A stretch of 64,000 nucleotides of DNA from Kryptolebias marmoratus (GCF_001649575.2 NC_051431.1:18453940-18517939), one strand, 5' to 3'; positions 33,956-45,839 are shown, counted from the first letter of the stretch. A program made the numbers and translations. The notes: generated by a model not told the origin, from the sequence alone.

Positions 33956-34866
33956 ACAGTTTGATGTGAAGGTTTTTGTGGCCAGTTCAGTGTCATTCAA
34001 AGGAGGAAATATGTGATTATGCACTGGAATAACTTTTTGCCTCTAGCCCCATGGGCCCTTGAGCCAGCTGGCTAAAAGTTCACAGCACTCATGTGGGAGA
34101 ACTGAAATGTCTCTTTAGTGACCAGAGGAAACCTCTTCTTTGGACTCATGCCCCTCTAGCTCATTCAGCTTCCTCTTATTGGCACAGGATGGTAAAATTA
34201 AGGCTCGTGCTTTTGACTTATCTATTTATTATTGAACTTTTCAACTAATAACTACCGTGATGCCTCTTTACCTTAAAATTATTCAATCATTTTTGAACAG
34301 TTCACAAACAAATTGAATGTATTAATAGGGAAAGAGAAACACTTTATTACTTTGTTCTTCTTAAACTTCACTTTATTATTATTATTATTGTGATGAAATG
34401 GTAAATTTAAAACACACAGCAGCACGTGTTTTTGAAAAGCACCTCAATATGTTCATACACAGACAAACTCATCCCTCTTACTCCATCCAAACAGTTTAAT
34501 GAATTGAGTTGGGGTTTGGTAGTGGCAGTTGGTGTATATGTAGCTGTCACACAGCGTTAGTGTTAGCACTGGGGTCAAGCATAGCCAAAATGAGCTCTGA
34601 CTTCCTGTGAGTTAACACCAGCTCATTAGTCAAGTAGAGCAGGGCAGTCACACCTCAACACACACACTAATTCCTTCTGTCTCTTCCTCTAACCTATTTC
34701 CTTGTCTGTCTTTCTATGTCTGTTTTTTTTTTCCCTTACATCCCTCTGCACACAATTTGGCAGTAACCCATGAAGGCTTCACACTTTCTGTTAAGCAAAG
34801 TTTGTTTAGGAAGTACAAGTAATAAACCAAGCATTTAGTATTAGCTAAATGAGAAGGAAAATGAAA
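33954..34866. other. Non-coding stretch, nothing recognised
   Basis: (ATT)n near 34374-34388. No gene seen. Confidence 0.5.
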
Positions 34867-34954
34867 TAGTTAATTTAACATTAAGTGTTGTATGATAATT
34901 ACAGTTATGCAATTAGTTAATTTAACATTAAGTGTTGTATGATAATTACAGTTA
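34867..34954. repeat. Perfect 47-bp-period tandem duplication
   Basis: The 41 bases 34867-34907 (starting TAGTTAATTTAACATTAAGT) recur without a mismatch at 34914-34954, giving nearly two units. No divergence implies a recent event, and array length may vary between individuals. Confidence 0.95.
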
Positions 34955-35734
34955 ATTGCATTCATTATAACACTGTGGGGGCTTTAAACAGTGCAGTGGG
35001 TCCAATGTTTATTATTTGTCTGTAGACATTGACCAGTTGTGTAATGTATAGATAATTATTTTATTTCAATGTAATGTATTCATCCACATTTTTGTGCTTA
35101 TTTCTATTTCTAAACAATTTTATCTTGTAAAAAGTTATTCTTATTTAATTGGCTGCTAATTTCATTTCTCATAGCTATTCAAAGCATCATGATGCAGTTC
35201 ATATAAACAAACTGTTTATAAATGTTATAATCCTTTCCTTTCATAATGTGTCATTGTTCATTTCACTATTGACCATTGTACACTTCTGCACCCCAATGAA
35301 CTTACTAATAAGTTACATCCATTAGTTGACGTGAACTATTTCAATCAATGCTAAACTGTGTGGCCAGTTAATTTATTGTTTTTGCACTTGGATTGTATTA
35401 CCTTGTGTTCATCTATTCCTGTGTCTCTTGCTCTTCGTGTCTTGTTTCTGCTTTATTATTAGCATTGTTTTTTTTCCTCTCTCTCTCTACCTCCTACTCT
35501 CTTCTTGTTCTGTCATTTTTTTCTATTTCTTTCCTAGTGACTTTGTTCCTGCTAACCCCTATAGGTAGTTAATTATAGACTGCAAGTCTAATGGCCTGAA
35601 GTAATTATAGAACTCCAATGAGAATTCACCAGTCACCTCTACCTCTTCTTTCCTCTCTCCCTCTAATACATCTACTTTTGCTTTGTCCTTATGTCATTTT
35701 CTCAGCACCTCCATGGTTGTTTTTATTTTATTTT
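34955..35734. other. Non-coding stretch, possible conserved element
   Basis: 35555-35640 (GTAGTTAATTATAGACTGC, then GAAGTAATTATAGAAC) has paired TAATTA-type cores. CT-rich tracts at about 35475-35520. No gene seen. Confidence 0.45.
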
Positions 35735-36005
35735 CCACTCTGATTGTCTGTTAGCAAAATATCTCATTAAACACTGGATAGTTTTTAATTAAAGTCACAG
35801 AAATTAAAGTGATTACCTTTTTGAAGTCTACCCAAAATAAGATAACCACCACAGCTAATCAGTGTTAGCCAACACAAAAGTGTTTATAACTCGGCCCATT
35901 TTTACAGAAATTGAGCTACAATGTAATGTGATAGTAGCTGAAAACCATTCACAGCACCTAATTTGAGTGTGACATCTTGCCATATTGCACATATATTTTT
36001 TTAGG
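35735..36005 (+). repeat. Family A dispersed repeat, copy 4
   Basis: GTCTGTTAGCAAAATATCTC, TTAAACACTGGATAGTTTTT, AGATAACCACCACAGCTAAT, TATAACTCGGCCCATTTTTA and ATTGAGCTACAATGTAATGT follow the order seen at 30102-30730, then CATATTGCAC at the end. Confidence 0.75.
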
Positions 36006-38984
36006 TTTGACTAAGTTAGCTTTATTTTGGCTTTAATAAACGGCTTTATAATCTAATTTAAAACTCTGGTATAAAAAGGCATCAGGCGATATGGATCAAT
36101 TTAAAAGTGCTTGGTCTTCAGTGTATTTTTAATCTAATTTTAATTCCTTTTGTTAATGATAATTTCATTTATACATATTTATAGTTCAAGAAAAGAAATA
36201 GAAATGGCAATGCCAATTTAAAAAACAAACAAACAAACAAACTCAATTACTGAATACTTATTTCCAGTAAAACAGGTCTGAAGGCAAATAGTTACTTTTT
36301 TTTGTTTGTTTTTCAAATCATCCAAACATGTTTACAGTGATCACCATGCATTCCTTTTCCTAAGAGTTTAGCTAATTTGAAATACAAAGTAATGTTTGCT
36401 AAAATTATTCAACAAAGGCACATCTCATTGCGAAGCTATAAATCTGTTGACTCGGCCGAACATGTACTCTTGATTGTGATTTGGAAATAATTGATGTTCT
36501 GAGACCAACCTTAGGTTAAGTCTGATGTTTCTTTCTTGTCTCTGTGGGGAGATGTTCAATAAATAATGCTCAACTCCAAAGACTGTCAATGTGAATAAAA
36601 TTTGTGTATGTGTGCTGACATGCAAAGAATGCATTCAACTGGAAATGATTCCAAATGAGAACTGGCTTTTTTTTTAAGCATAATATTGTGGTTAGTTTGG
36701 CTTCAAGTTTTTTTCAGCCATCTATCTGCCTGCTTGCAATGAAAAAAGTCTATACAAAACAAACAATAAAAACAAGAACAGTGCTTTGAGGCGTTTATAT
36801 AAAAAACACTGCTACTGTAAATGTTTTTAGTCTTTAATTTTAGTAGACCATTAGTTCAGCAGAACTTTACAACTGGAAGTTGAAAGGAAGAAAAAAATAT
36901 TTTAAATGTCACCTTCTCTAAGAGTTGCTGTCAATTAATCAACCCCGGGAGTTTTATTTTACTGACCTTTACAGTTAAGGCCAATTAAAATGATTAAGGT
37001 GTGATATATATACCTGTACCTCATATAACAGCGCTCTGATCCATCATTTATCTTTATTTGACATTTTGCGCAGAATTAGATGTGAAATTTTACCTTACTA
37101 TTTCAACAGCAGGCTCACATTCATAACTGACAGATATTTGTAAAACACAGACATCCTGCAGCACTTTTTTATACCTTGTTTTACTTCATTCATGCTTTCT
37201 CTTCCAGACTGAATAATTACAACTAAAAATAGACTTCTAGGACTAAAAATCATTTGTTAAATACCATGTTTTTGAGTACATCTTGAGATTATTTGTGCTT
37301 CCTATCAGTAGTGACTCATGGGGGGGGGGGTTATGTTGTGGGAAGTTGTTTGGTGTATCTCTAACCACACAAACTTTACAATTTGCATTACATTTTCTAT
37401 AAAAAATGGATATCTGTTGCTTAGTATTTATTTTGTTAGGTATTTTTGTGGTCCAAATTGTCACCTTTTTTCTAGCTCCGATGGGTCAAGGTTTTGACTC
37501 ATGAAACCGGTCCGGATGCCTCCTGGACCCACAACCATGTTGTGGAAAATGTCCAGTTGAATATCTTTTCTCTGTCTTTTTATTTCTGTGTTCCGTTCAT
37601 GCCTCGTCTGTCTTATGACTAATAATTTATCTTCTAATTTTAGTCTCACAAATGGATTTTTAAACAGAAAATCTCCACTGTAGGGAACTGCAGGTTTTGC
37701 TGTACTTTATTTCTGCATTTGATAAGATTACATGAGGTCTAGAGTTAACAGTGGCTGTAACAATGAGCTAAAACTAGCAAAATGTGTCCATGGGACAGAA
37801 ATATTTCCACCCCATCGAGACTCTGTAGGAGCTGCCTGCAGTTTCGATCACAAGGCAAGAAGATAAACCTACTCACAAACGCAGACGGTGCAGGTATGAG
37901 GGCTGTCTTGCCCCCATCACTTCAAATAAGAAGAAAAACTGAGTATGAATCACCAAAAAAAACATTTAAATTCCATTCAAATTTTTCCAAATTGTTGAAA
38001 AACACACAAAACCAAACAATACACAGCAAGCTAAGTAATTAGGTAACTTACATTATTTGTTATGAGGAACTACTTTGTGGGGCAAAAGATTTTATTTACC
38101 TTTTTTCAGGTTTGGCTGCACCCCACCTGATGAAATAGCTGCGCCAGCTTCCTATCATCATGTATTATTCTTCTAGAGATATTGTGTTGGGACAGTAAGA
38201 CCAGAAGCAATTTTAGGTTTATTGTGAGAAAGAAACATTGCTGCAATGGCCCTCACTTACCTGGATATTACCAAACCCATCAATAGATGACCAGCCTTGA
38301 AAAATGCAATGCTTACAATGGGCAAGAAGATACATTTTCTTGTCAGAGTTCAATATGCATAAACAATAGATATTTTTATGAAATGTGAAAAACATGATGA
38401 AGAATACAGGAGGGGAAAAAAAGCTTTTATTTGCTTTTTTGGATATAGTTTTTGTTTATTTCAAATACAGATTCACAGACATTTTGAACCCCTCATTGTC
38501 CTTAACCTTCTTATTTTTGCTCACAGTAGAGATTTGTTCATTATTCCTCTGTAAGTCCCATCATTGTGGTATAAGGTTTGGTTGGGAGCATCTGAGTGGA
38601 TTAGCTGTTTTCCGGCAATTCTCCAAACCAGCTTTACTGTTCCTCTCCTGAGGCAGTCATGTTCCAAATGGCAAGACGCTTGTACACAACTGGTAGCAAC
38701 CCCCCCAGTCTAGCCTGTGAAGAACAGCAACTGAAAGGTTTGGCTAGGAAAAGCAATATCATATGACTTTTTTTAAATTTCTCTTTTTATGTTTTGAAAA
38801 TTTACCACAACTTTCTTTAATGTACTCTTGTTAACAAAAAAAAACATGTTAGGATCCCACACAGAGAAATTAAACTGCATGTTTTAAAAGATCGTATGAC
38901 TGCATTGCAGTGATTACAGTAATACATCAAATAAGTAACAGAATTGACATTGCAGGTCTCATGTCAGTAATGTGTCACTCTTTT
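36006..38984. other. Long non-coding stretch
   Basis: (AAAC)n near 36222-36241, G11 at 37320-37330, and at 36915-37015 a repeat-free patch with GCTGTCAATTAATCAACCCC that could be conserved. The frames at 37243-38651 show no family resemblance. A short word at 37503-37528 resembles Rex3 but is too small to call. Confidence 0.45.
37320..37330. repeat. Poly-G run (11)
   Basis: Uninterrupted G11 in otherwise AT-rich DNA. Confidence 0.95.
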
Positions 38985-39499
38985 GAGCCTAGATCCAAGC
39001 TTTAAATATCTACAGAAAGGAGCCATATAGCCCTAGTATCCTCTCTTGCAGCTTTTCAGCCTACAGTTGTAACTGGTTTGAGCTGATCCCACATGTTTGA
39101 TTGGAAGACCTGACTTTAACATGATTCAGGTGGTTCATAGACAGACATGCTGTGTGGATGAGCATTAACGTTTTGAAAGACTTTACAAGGGTGCTGTCTC
39201 AGGATGGGTAATACATGTGGCCACATGGTGTCACTGAATTAATGTGGCGCCAAAAGCAACTCCTGAATCAATACCAAAGTTGACCTGAAGTCATACCCTA
39301 TGGCTCCCCACACCATGATGCCGGGAGTGATGTCAGTATGCCTCTGCAAAAATTTGGAAGGATCAGTCCACTCTCCCCAGTGCCACCTTTTGAGCAAACA
39401 TTGGTAATCTGTGGTAATGTAGAACCGAGGTTCATTGCTAAAGCACCTTAACAGGATTATCAAGCGAGCAGGTTCGGTGGTAGGCATGTAGCTGGACTC
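38985..39499 (-). mobile_element. Tc1-like transposon B, C-terminal part
   Basis: Read on the minus strand (39499 to 39239), EPARLIILLRCFSNEPRFYI matches the Tc1 block usually reading ...S-D-E-S-R-F, and TPGIMVWGAIGYDFRSTLVL matches the highly conserved G-V-M-V-W-G-A-I block of this subfamily. The S-D at the first catalytic Asp is replaced by S-N, so the active site is lost. The remaining C-terminal region (down to about 38985) aligns by eye with 61800-62160 of element C (shared CTGATCCCACA and GGGTGCTGTCTCAGGA words). It is split from its N-terminal half (40108-40460) by a LINE. Confidence 0.85.
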
Positions 39500-40107
39500 T
39501 GTGGATGCAGTGGTGGAGCAGAGAACAAGGTCCAAACTACAGGCAACAATGGACAATGCCAGTCCCTCTCTCCACACTGTCTTCATGCAACAGAGGAGTG
39601 TATTCAGTGGAAGGCTGCTGTTCCTGAGCTGCTCCACTGAGAGACTTAAAAAAAAAAGTGTTGCATCAGGCCATCATCAGTTGGCTAAGTAGGGTTAGGG
39701 AGGGGGATGGTGTTGGCTCCTGAGGGAGAGTGGGACCATGGATTAAAAGTGCACTTACCTTTACTATTACTCACTTTATATCTATTATTTAATTTAATTT
39801 GTTTTAGATGCCAAACCTACTGCTTTTTAGGTGCAATCACTCTTGTTTTGTTAGTTATGTTTTCATAATTTTTTATTGTACTTTTAATGACTTTTTTATG
39901 GATGTAGAATGGTTGTCTTTTATTACATTTTTGTTGGTTCTCATCATAGTGTTGTGTGATTAAAAGCAACCAGCAACTATTGATTTTTCATGGAGACAAT
40001 AAAGCATCATCTTATCTTATCTTATCTTATCTTATCTTATCTTATCTTATCTTATCTTATCTTATCTTATCTTATCTTATCTTACCTTACCTTATCTTAT
40101 CTTATCA
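39500..40107 (+). mobile_element. LINE 3' end (L2/CR1-like) inserted into Tc1 element B
   Basis: A plus-strand frame ends with R-T-R-S-K-L-Q, then DNASPSLHTVFMQQRSVFSG, R-L-L-F, and S-T-E-R-L-K-K, closely following the C-terminal tail of teleost L2/CR1-type RT proteins (L-D-N-x-S-H-P-L-x ... F-S-x-R-L ... T-x-R-x-K-x-S-F). A stop follows at about 39690, then an untranslated region with AATAAAG at 39998 and a (CTTAT)n tail. The 5' end is truncated at about 39500, as expected for target-primed insertion. It interrupts the Tc1 transposase between its central and N-terminal parts, so it is younger than the Tc1 copy. Confidence 0.8.
40011..40107 (+). repeat. (CTTAT)n LINE tail expanded to a microsatellite
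   Basis: About 19 pentamers with two CTTAC variants (40081-40090). Position at the end of the LINE's 3' region indicates that it grew from the element's own tail. Confidence 0.95.
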
Positions 40108-40460
40108 GTTGTTGAGACATGATGCAGGATAAAACAATCTAATACTTGTATTTAAATGACAGGCATACATGTCATGGGGTTCCATAATTCTTGGTGTGCA
40201 ATACAATGATCTTCTTTAGGTGTTGTCTGACTTGGGCCACTGGACTCTTTATAATGTCTGCGGGTGTCTCATACTGGTTGCAACATCGGAATACTGTGAC
40301 ATTTGAATTACCTAAATGGTGTCCATTTGCATGATACAGACTCATGCAATCCCACTATGTGATCCTTATCAAACTTTAAGTGCAGGCAATACTGCCGAAC
40401 AAGGCATCCGCTGTGTCATCCTTTGAACTTTTTGTCAGTGAGTGAAAGTCAGTCTACAGC
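40108..40460 (-). mobile_element. Tc1-like transposon B, N-terminal part
   Basis: Continues element B beyond the LINE. On the minus strand, ATAGTGGGATTGCATGAGTC (near 40348) corresponds to the helix-turn-helix block usually reading I-V-G-L-R-E-A-G, followed by a region matching 62330-62560 of element C. Shared plus-strand words include CACTGTGACATCTGTA in C versus ATACTGTGACATTTGA here. The frame is broken. Confidence 0.7.
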
Positions 40461-43400
40461 TGTTGTACACCTCAAGAATGTTGAATCCAGGGATAACCTA
40501 AGCAGCTCTCCATTGTAATGGGAGTTTCTTTCATAGAGTGTTGCAGCAAGATTCTAAATCTCAGCAGTGTGCAGTGTTCCCAGTTTGTTGCTGGTGTTTG
40601 CACTTTTTGTGAGGCAGGTTAATCTGTATTGTTTGGTGTTCCCAAAAATAATAACATTTTCTCACCCTTTCTTGTTGAAGTGTTGCTACGGCAACATTGG
40701 TGGAGTTTTCACCAGTTTCAGCCTGAGTGCAGACAGCCACAGGGAGAGAGGAGCAAAGCAGCTGTCAGTAAATTATCCCAACTGCTGCTTTTATACACTG
40801 CTGATAACAGTACATACACACACTGTATGTATTTTGCTTTTGAGTAACAACCAGGTCAGTTCCTAAAAACAAGCTTTGGTGATAAATCAACGAAGAACTA
40901 AAAGGAAAAGTGACTAACACACTAGATCAGATGCATTAATCAACAGCAGTAAGTGGTTTGAAGTTAGCTTGTGAATCAGTATGTGTTGACATTTAATCAG
41001 ATTCTGCTTTAGCTGTGCTGCATCATCTGTGTCAGTGTTCAGAAGAGTTTATAATTATTGTTGGTGTTGCCTGTGTGTCAATTAAACCCTTAATATTACA
41101 ATGCATGAACTGTTGCATGAGCTGACCACAGTCTCCACTTTGCCTTTCCTTCCATCACTTTACCTTGTGTGAGCAATGGCCTTAAAAGGGAATTTTACAT
41201 TTTGCAATTTTGATATTTCACAACAGATATAAACTGCTAATATGTGACTGTACACTTAAAAAAGGGTAAGAATCTGTATACCCTCATGTTCACTGACAAG
41301 TATTTTACATTGTTGAATTATTATTTAAATACTGCTATAAAAAGAAAAGTGGAAGAATTTTGTTGAGTGTGAAATATATGACAGTGTATGCTTGTTTGTG
41401 AATATGGACATAGGTTTATGTGTGGAAGGTTGCTGTGTGTTTGTGTGAGACAAAGATAGATGGGGGTTCTGGTATAAAAACTTAAGTTAAATGTCATACC
41501 TGTCTGTCACAACACCCCTGCTCTGACAGGCTGACATTTACACACCTTAACAGACCAACACACACACATTCACATGCACATCCATATACTTAAACTTACA
41601 CATGATAAAGCACATTTGTGAAAAAGAATCACATCCTAAAGATAGACACAAAGGAAAGGAAAAAATATGTTTATAAATGTTTATGATTTTTTTAAACAAT
41701 GACTGAATGTTGCTGTACACTTTTTGAGGTTGCTCCAGTACGTATACACTTCAAATGTATTATATTCTCCTTACCCTTTGGTACTTCATAATTTCATAGT
41801 TGCACATTATAAATACTCAAACATGCAAATAAAGAAATAATCAAAATTTTCTTGGGTTTAAAAAGCATCAAGATCAGACTCCTTCCTCATTCAGTGAAAT
41901 GGGATAAATAAATACACCAATTTCCCTTTGCCTGTCTTCCTACTCTCCAATTTTTCTGTGCAATAAGTAGGACTAATGTTGGGTTAATAGAGCACATGTT
42001 TGAACCAAAAAATGAATTCTAAAAATTTCAGGTTGCATGCAACTAGCCTCACATAGGTTGGTTTTCACTTTAAGTTACTTTCTTGAAAATGGTCTTCCCA
42101 GCTTCCAAACCTTGCAGCCAGGCCTGCAAAAAGGGATTAGGGGACACTGTCTCTGATAAAATGGCAACTGCTATTCCAAGAGCTATATTCGAAAGGCTAT
42201 TATTTAACAGCTAATTGCTAAGCATGGCCAAGTTCCACCAGCTAGAGGCTATCACCTGTAAGCTTGGCTGAGCTGAAGCATGGTGGTTAGAATATCCACT
42301 AGCTAGGTGACTAAATCCCACTCCATCGCTTAGTTCCAAATGTTGCAAGTTAAGCTTAATCTTCTGTCTGGCCAAACCTATAGATGCTGTGTACCATGAT
42401 TCTACTGTTAGCACCAATTCCTCATTCACCAAGCTTGTACTAACATCAGCTTGTTGCTTCATCATAGCACCCTTAAATTAACACAAGCTGTGAGAATAGT
42501 ACAGTCCCACCCCAAAAGAAGTCAAGATTTGTTTATTGAGCGTTCAGAATGGAACAAGTGGGTTGTTTGACCTCACTATTCTGAAAAAGGAGAATGTGTT
42601 CTGCAGAGTCGAATCACGGTTTCTTAACCACAATGATGATAAATTGGGAAATTCTGCAAACAAAAAACATTTTCTAGCTAACCAAAAAAATTCAATGAAT
42701 CAGTAGCTTCAAAAAGGAGTTTTTGGTTGGAACAAACACTATTTGTTTTCACAGGTCTTCATTGCATACTTTGTTGATGTTTCTGACAAAAATCCTTCAC
42801 AGTGGCTGCATGACTGACAGATAAAATGTTAAGAGCTGAAACTGAATGACTCCAAACCACGGAAAATCATGGTGAGTTCGATGACCTCTAAGTGGTAAAA
42901 ACATGTTTTCAAGTGTCACAATATGAGAATAGTTTGAACCTCAATATCCTGTGAAGGCATCCCATTCTCAATACCAAATCCTCACATACTGACACTTAGT
43001 CAAGAGCTCTTCACGTCATGCTTCAACTCACCAGAGACCCTTTAGCTCCACTTTTTGACACACAGGGAACTGCTTTACAGCTGCATATTGGCAGCAACAC
43101 TTTTGCAGCAGTACAACAGACAGGAAACATCAATGTATAGAGCCTGCTTATCAAGAAGTAACATGAACTGCAGGAAGAGGTCAAAGGGGATAAGCAGCCA
43201 AGCAGGGTCGCCGTGTTAGAGACAAACTTTAGGACTACAGGTTTTCTTGTTTTTGTTTTTTTTTTTTTTTTTTATCTTTCTCTTTATTCAGTTGGGTCTT
43301 TATTTTGACTTATTTAAACCTGCTGCTACTTTGTTGGGTATTAACAACACTTGTTTAGTATTAGGTAATCCAAGTACTTTGTTAAGTTTAGAATATGTCA

Positions 43401-43637
43401 TTGTTAGGCATTTATTGCATAATAAAACACATGGTATAGCAGAACCTATTGCCAGCATTTCCCATGTTGCCATGGCAATCTGTTTCACAACTCTTGCATA
43501 ATCAGCTCATAATACCCTGCAGTTTCACAATGCATTATTTGAAATTGTCATAGGTTGTCCTCTAATGCAAACTGAGAGCTGGAATGAAGTGTTTTTTTTT
43601 TAAGAATTTATACACAAATTAGGTTTAGTGCCCTAGG
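40461..43637. other. Long non-coding stretch
   Basis: No gene recognised. 42110-42500 is richer in GCTA/CTAGC words and may be an unclassified repeat. 43295-43540 is balanced, repeat-free sequence (TTGCCATGGCAATCTGTTTC) that could be conserved. T18 at 43256-43273. Confidence 0.45.
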
Positions 43638-43647
43638 TTTTAGTACT

Positions 43648-44010
43648 GGGGTGGCATTGTGGAGCAGTGGTTAGCGATGTTGCCTCACAGCAAAAATGTC
43701 ACAGGTTCACCTCTCAGAGTTTCTGTGTGGAGTCTGCATGTTCTCCCCGTGCACTTGTAGGTTTTCTCAGGGTACTCTGGTTTCCTCCTGCAGACCAAAA
43801 AGATGTATGCTAGGTTTATTGGTAACTCTACATTATCCATAAGTGTGAGTGAAAGTGTGTATGGTTATTTGTCTCTATAAAGTCCTGTGATGGACTTGCA
43901 ACCTATTCTGGGTGTACCTCGATCTTGTACAATAACCGCTGGAGATAGGCACCAGCTCCCCCATGACCTAGAAAGGAAAAAGTGGTTAAAGAAAATAAAT
44001 GAGTGGATAG
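43648..44010 (+). mobile_element. V-SINE-type SINE, full length, with target duplication
   Basis: A tRNA-derived SINE transcribed by RNA polymerase III. The A-box region is GTGGAGCAGTGGTTAGCGAT (43660), the B-box-like GGTTCACCTC is at 43703, and the V-SINE core follows with GTCTGCATGTTCTCCCCGTG (43732), TCAGGGTACTCTGGTTTCCT (43767), then TGTGATGGACTTGCAACC and GCACCAGCTCCCCCATGACC (43949), and a short GAGTGGATAG tail. Flanks TTTTAGTACT (43638-43647) and TTTCAGTACT (44011-44020) differ at one base, a 10-bp target duplication. Confidence 0.9.
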
Positions 44011-44174
44011 TTTCAGTACTTTCCTTTGGTTTGGCTTAACAATTGTATCCAATTCAATTTTTTTAAAACTTGATATGACCATGCCATGTACTAACTAAGG
44101 CAGCTAGGAACATGTGGTTGCAGGTGTTTATGGAGTATGTGAATGATTAGTTTTAGCTTACTAAACCTCAGACA

Positions 44175-44490
44175 CTGTTTGTGAAATGCTTTTGAATAAC
44201 AATTGGCTGGAATAGTGTACAGGTACATCTGTAACGAGTATGGACTGGAAGTCCCACAGTCAAAGTGAGAGACTCCACCAAGGGGCTAAGATACTTTTGG
44301 ACTTCCAGATCCAGGCTGAAAGATGATAGCTAACCAACCGGACATTGTGGTGTTAGATAAGATACAGAAGAGAGCAGTGGTGATAGATGTAGCAGTCCAA
44401 AGTGACTGTAACATCAGGAAGAAGGAGCACGGAAAGCTCGAGAAATATCAAAGGCTGAAAAAGGTGGAAGAAATAGGGCGAGATGGAAGG
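44175..44490 (+). mobile_element. Rex6/R4-like LINE, restriction-like endonuclease fragment
   Basis: A plus-strand frame beginning about 44323 has ANQPDIVVLDKIQKRAVVID followed by V-A-V-Q-S-D, then NIRKKEHGKLEKYQRLKKVE. This matches the P-D-(x)n-K/D-V core of the restriction-like endonuclease at the C terminus of R2/R4/Rex6-type LINEs. Upstream (44225-44320) shifted frames give Y-G-L-E-V-P and E-T-P-P, also part of that domain. The catalytic-looking Asp (P-D-I) and following I-D-V are kept, but the domain is cut off at a (TA)n tract at 44499. It is a different part of the same family as 33303-33890. Confidence 0.85.
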
Positions 44491-44498
44491 TTTTTTGA

Positions 44499-44518
44499 TA
44501 TATATATATATATATATA
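44499..44518. repeat. (TA)n microsatellite
   Basis: About 10 TA units, directly at the break of the LINE fragment. Confidence 0.95.
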
Positions 44519-45550
44519 CATATACAAAATGTACACATGGAAGGCTTACTCAAACTGTAGTTAGAAAAATATCCTATAAAAGATCCAAAAAGCTGGCATA
44601 GACTGTTCATTCTAGAAAACCTAGCTCTAAGTTCAGAAAAAAAAAAAACTGTTTGTGTCTATGCCTAGAAAGGTTGGAGCTTGTAAAACCTGCACCAACA
44701 CAGTAATCACAGAGATGAAAATCACAAAAAAGGCTAATTAACTTTATCACCACTTCAAACACTTTACTATCACCTGTACTGTGCACAGCGTTGGAGCAGA
44801 GCCACTCAACAATGTTACACAATATGGAGCTTTGGTGAAAAAAGAAAAAAACAAACAAACACTGGAACACTGCTAATAAAGGCTTGCTTTTGTCTTTTAA
44901 ATACCTGAATGTATTTGTCATAAAACATATTGCTTTGAAAAAAATGCATACACACAAAATAATGTACACATACTTCATGACTATAAAAACCTTTGAGTTG
45001 CAAATAAAATAAAAATTTATTGTTCACAAAGATTATAAGACAAATAGACAGTGGCAGCAGTAGTGTTCACTAGATGGTCAGCGCAGGGCATTTGCTGCAG
45101 CCTGTTGGCAGCCTCTCAGAACTCTCAGGTGTTTGTCTGGCAGAAACAGCTGGGTCACTGGCAGCATAGTAAAGTTGACAGTGGCCAGTGGCTGGAGCTG
45201 ACTTCAGAGGCCTCATCTGGCAGTGAGAAGCTGAACCAATGTTCAGGGAGGTACCCTTTTGGGATTGAAATATGGTTTAATGATGTAATAATTATACTGT
45301 GGTTGTAATCTTTTCCAGTCAAATAATGTTCAGTGCAGGTCAGATTAAAAGTAAATTTTTAAAACTACTGCACCTAATTAGAAAAAAAAAAAAATATTAG
45401 TTTTATGTTTTTACTTTCCAAACTCAAAAGTAATTGACTGACTGGTAGCTTGATTGGTTGTATTGTAATGTAGTATTAATCTGCCTTCCTGTCTTTGTCA
45501 TTACTAAAAAAAAAGATCCTGAGTCCACTTTGACGTACGTTTCAACCTAT
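44519..45550. other. Non-coding stretch
   Basis: The frame at 45051-45308 lies in more GC-rich DNA but starts at GTG and matches no family I know. No gene called. Confidence 0.45.
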
Positions 45551-45771
45551 GATCCCCAATTTTTCTCCTCGAAGCCCACTGTTTTGCATGATTTAAACGT
45601 TTCTCAGCCTAAGGACACCTGATTCAAATGACTGAATTACCTCCTCAGCAGGCTATCAAGGTCAGCAGCAGCCTGGTAATGATCCATTAACATAAATGAA
45701 GAGTGTTAAAACAGAAGAACATCTAAAACATGCAGTTCAGTAGGCCTTGAGGACCAGAGTTGGGGAAGATT
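45551..45771. mobile_element. MITE with long inverted repeats
   Basis: About 220 bp with imperfect ~45-bp terminal inverted repeats: the left arm runs GATCCCCAATTTTTCTCCTC, then GCCCACTGTTTTGCATGATT; the right arm is its complement, ATCTAAAACATGCAGTTCAG, then GGCCTTGAGGACCAGAGTTG and GGGAAGAT. The centre has CACCTGATTCAAATGA. This is a very common percomorph MITE form; I believe it is hAT-derived but see no clean 8-bp target duplication. No coding capacity. Confidence 0.8.
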
Positions 45772-45837
45772 ACTTTAAAGTGATTCATCTTGATTTGGTC
45801 TAGTGCTGGGCTAAAATGGTACATCCACCTACAACTG

Positions 45838-45839
<2 letters not shown>

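Noticed and set aside
37485..37560. Rex3-like word CGGTCCGGATGCCTCCTGGA
   Set aside because: It equals a Rex3 coding word, but the flanks do not extend convincingly in the Rex3 order, so I did not call a fragment.
42110..42500. GCTA-rich segment as a further minisatellite copy
   Set aside because: CTAGC and GCTA words are frequent, but there is no regular period, so it is not listed as a repeat.
43648..43720. Possible tRNA gene
   Set aside because: A- and B-box-like motifs are present, but the body is a SINE and the cloverleaf is not intact.
45051..45308. Frame in locally GC-richer DNA starting at GTG
   Set aside because: It has no ATG start, no family match and no splice signals that I trust.
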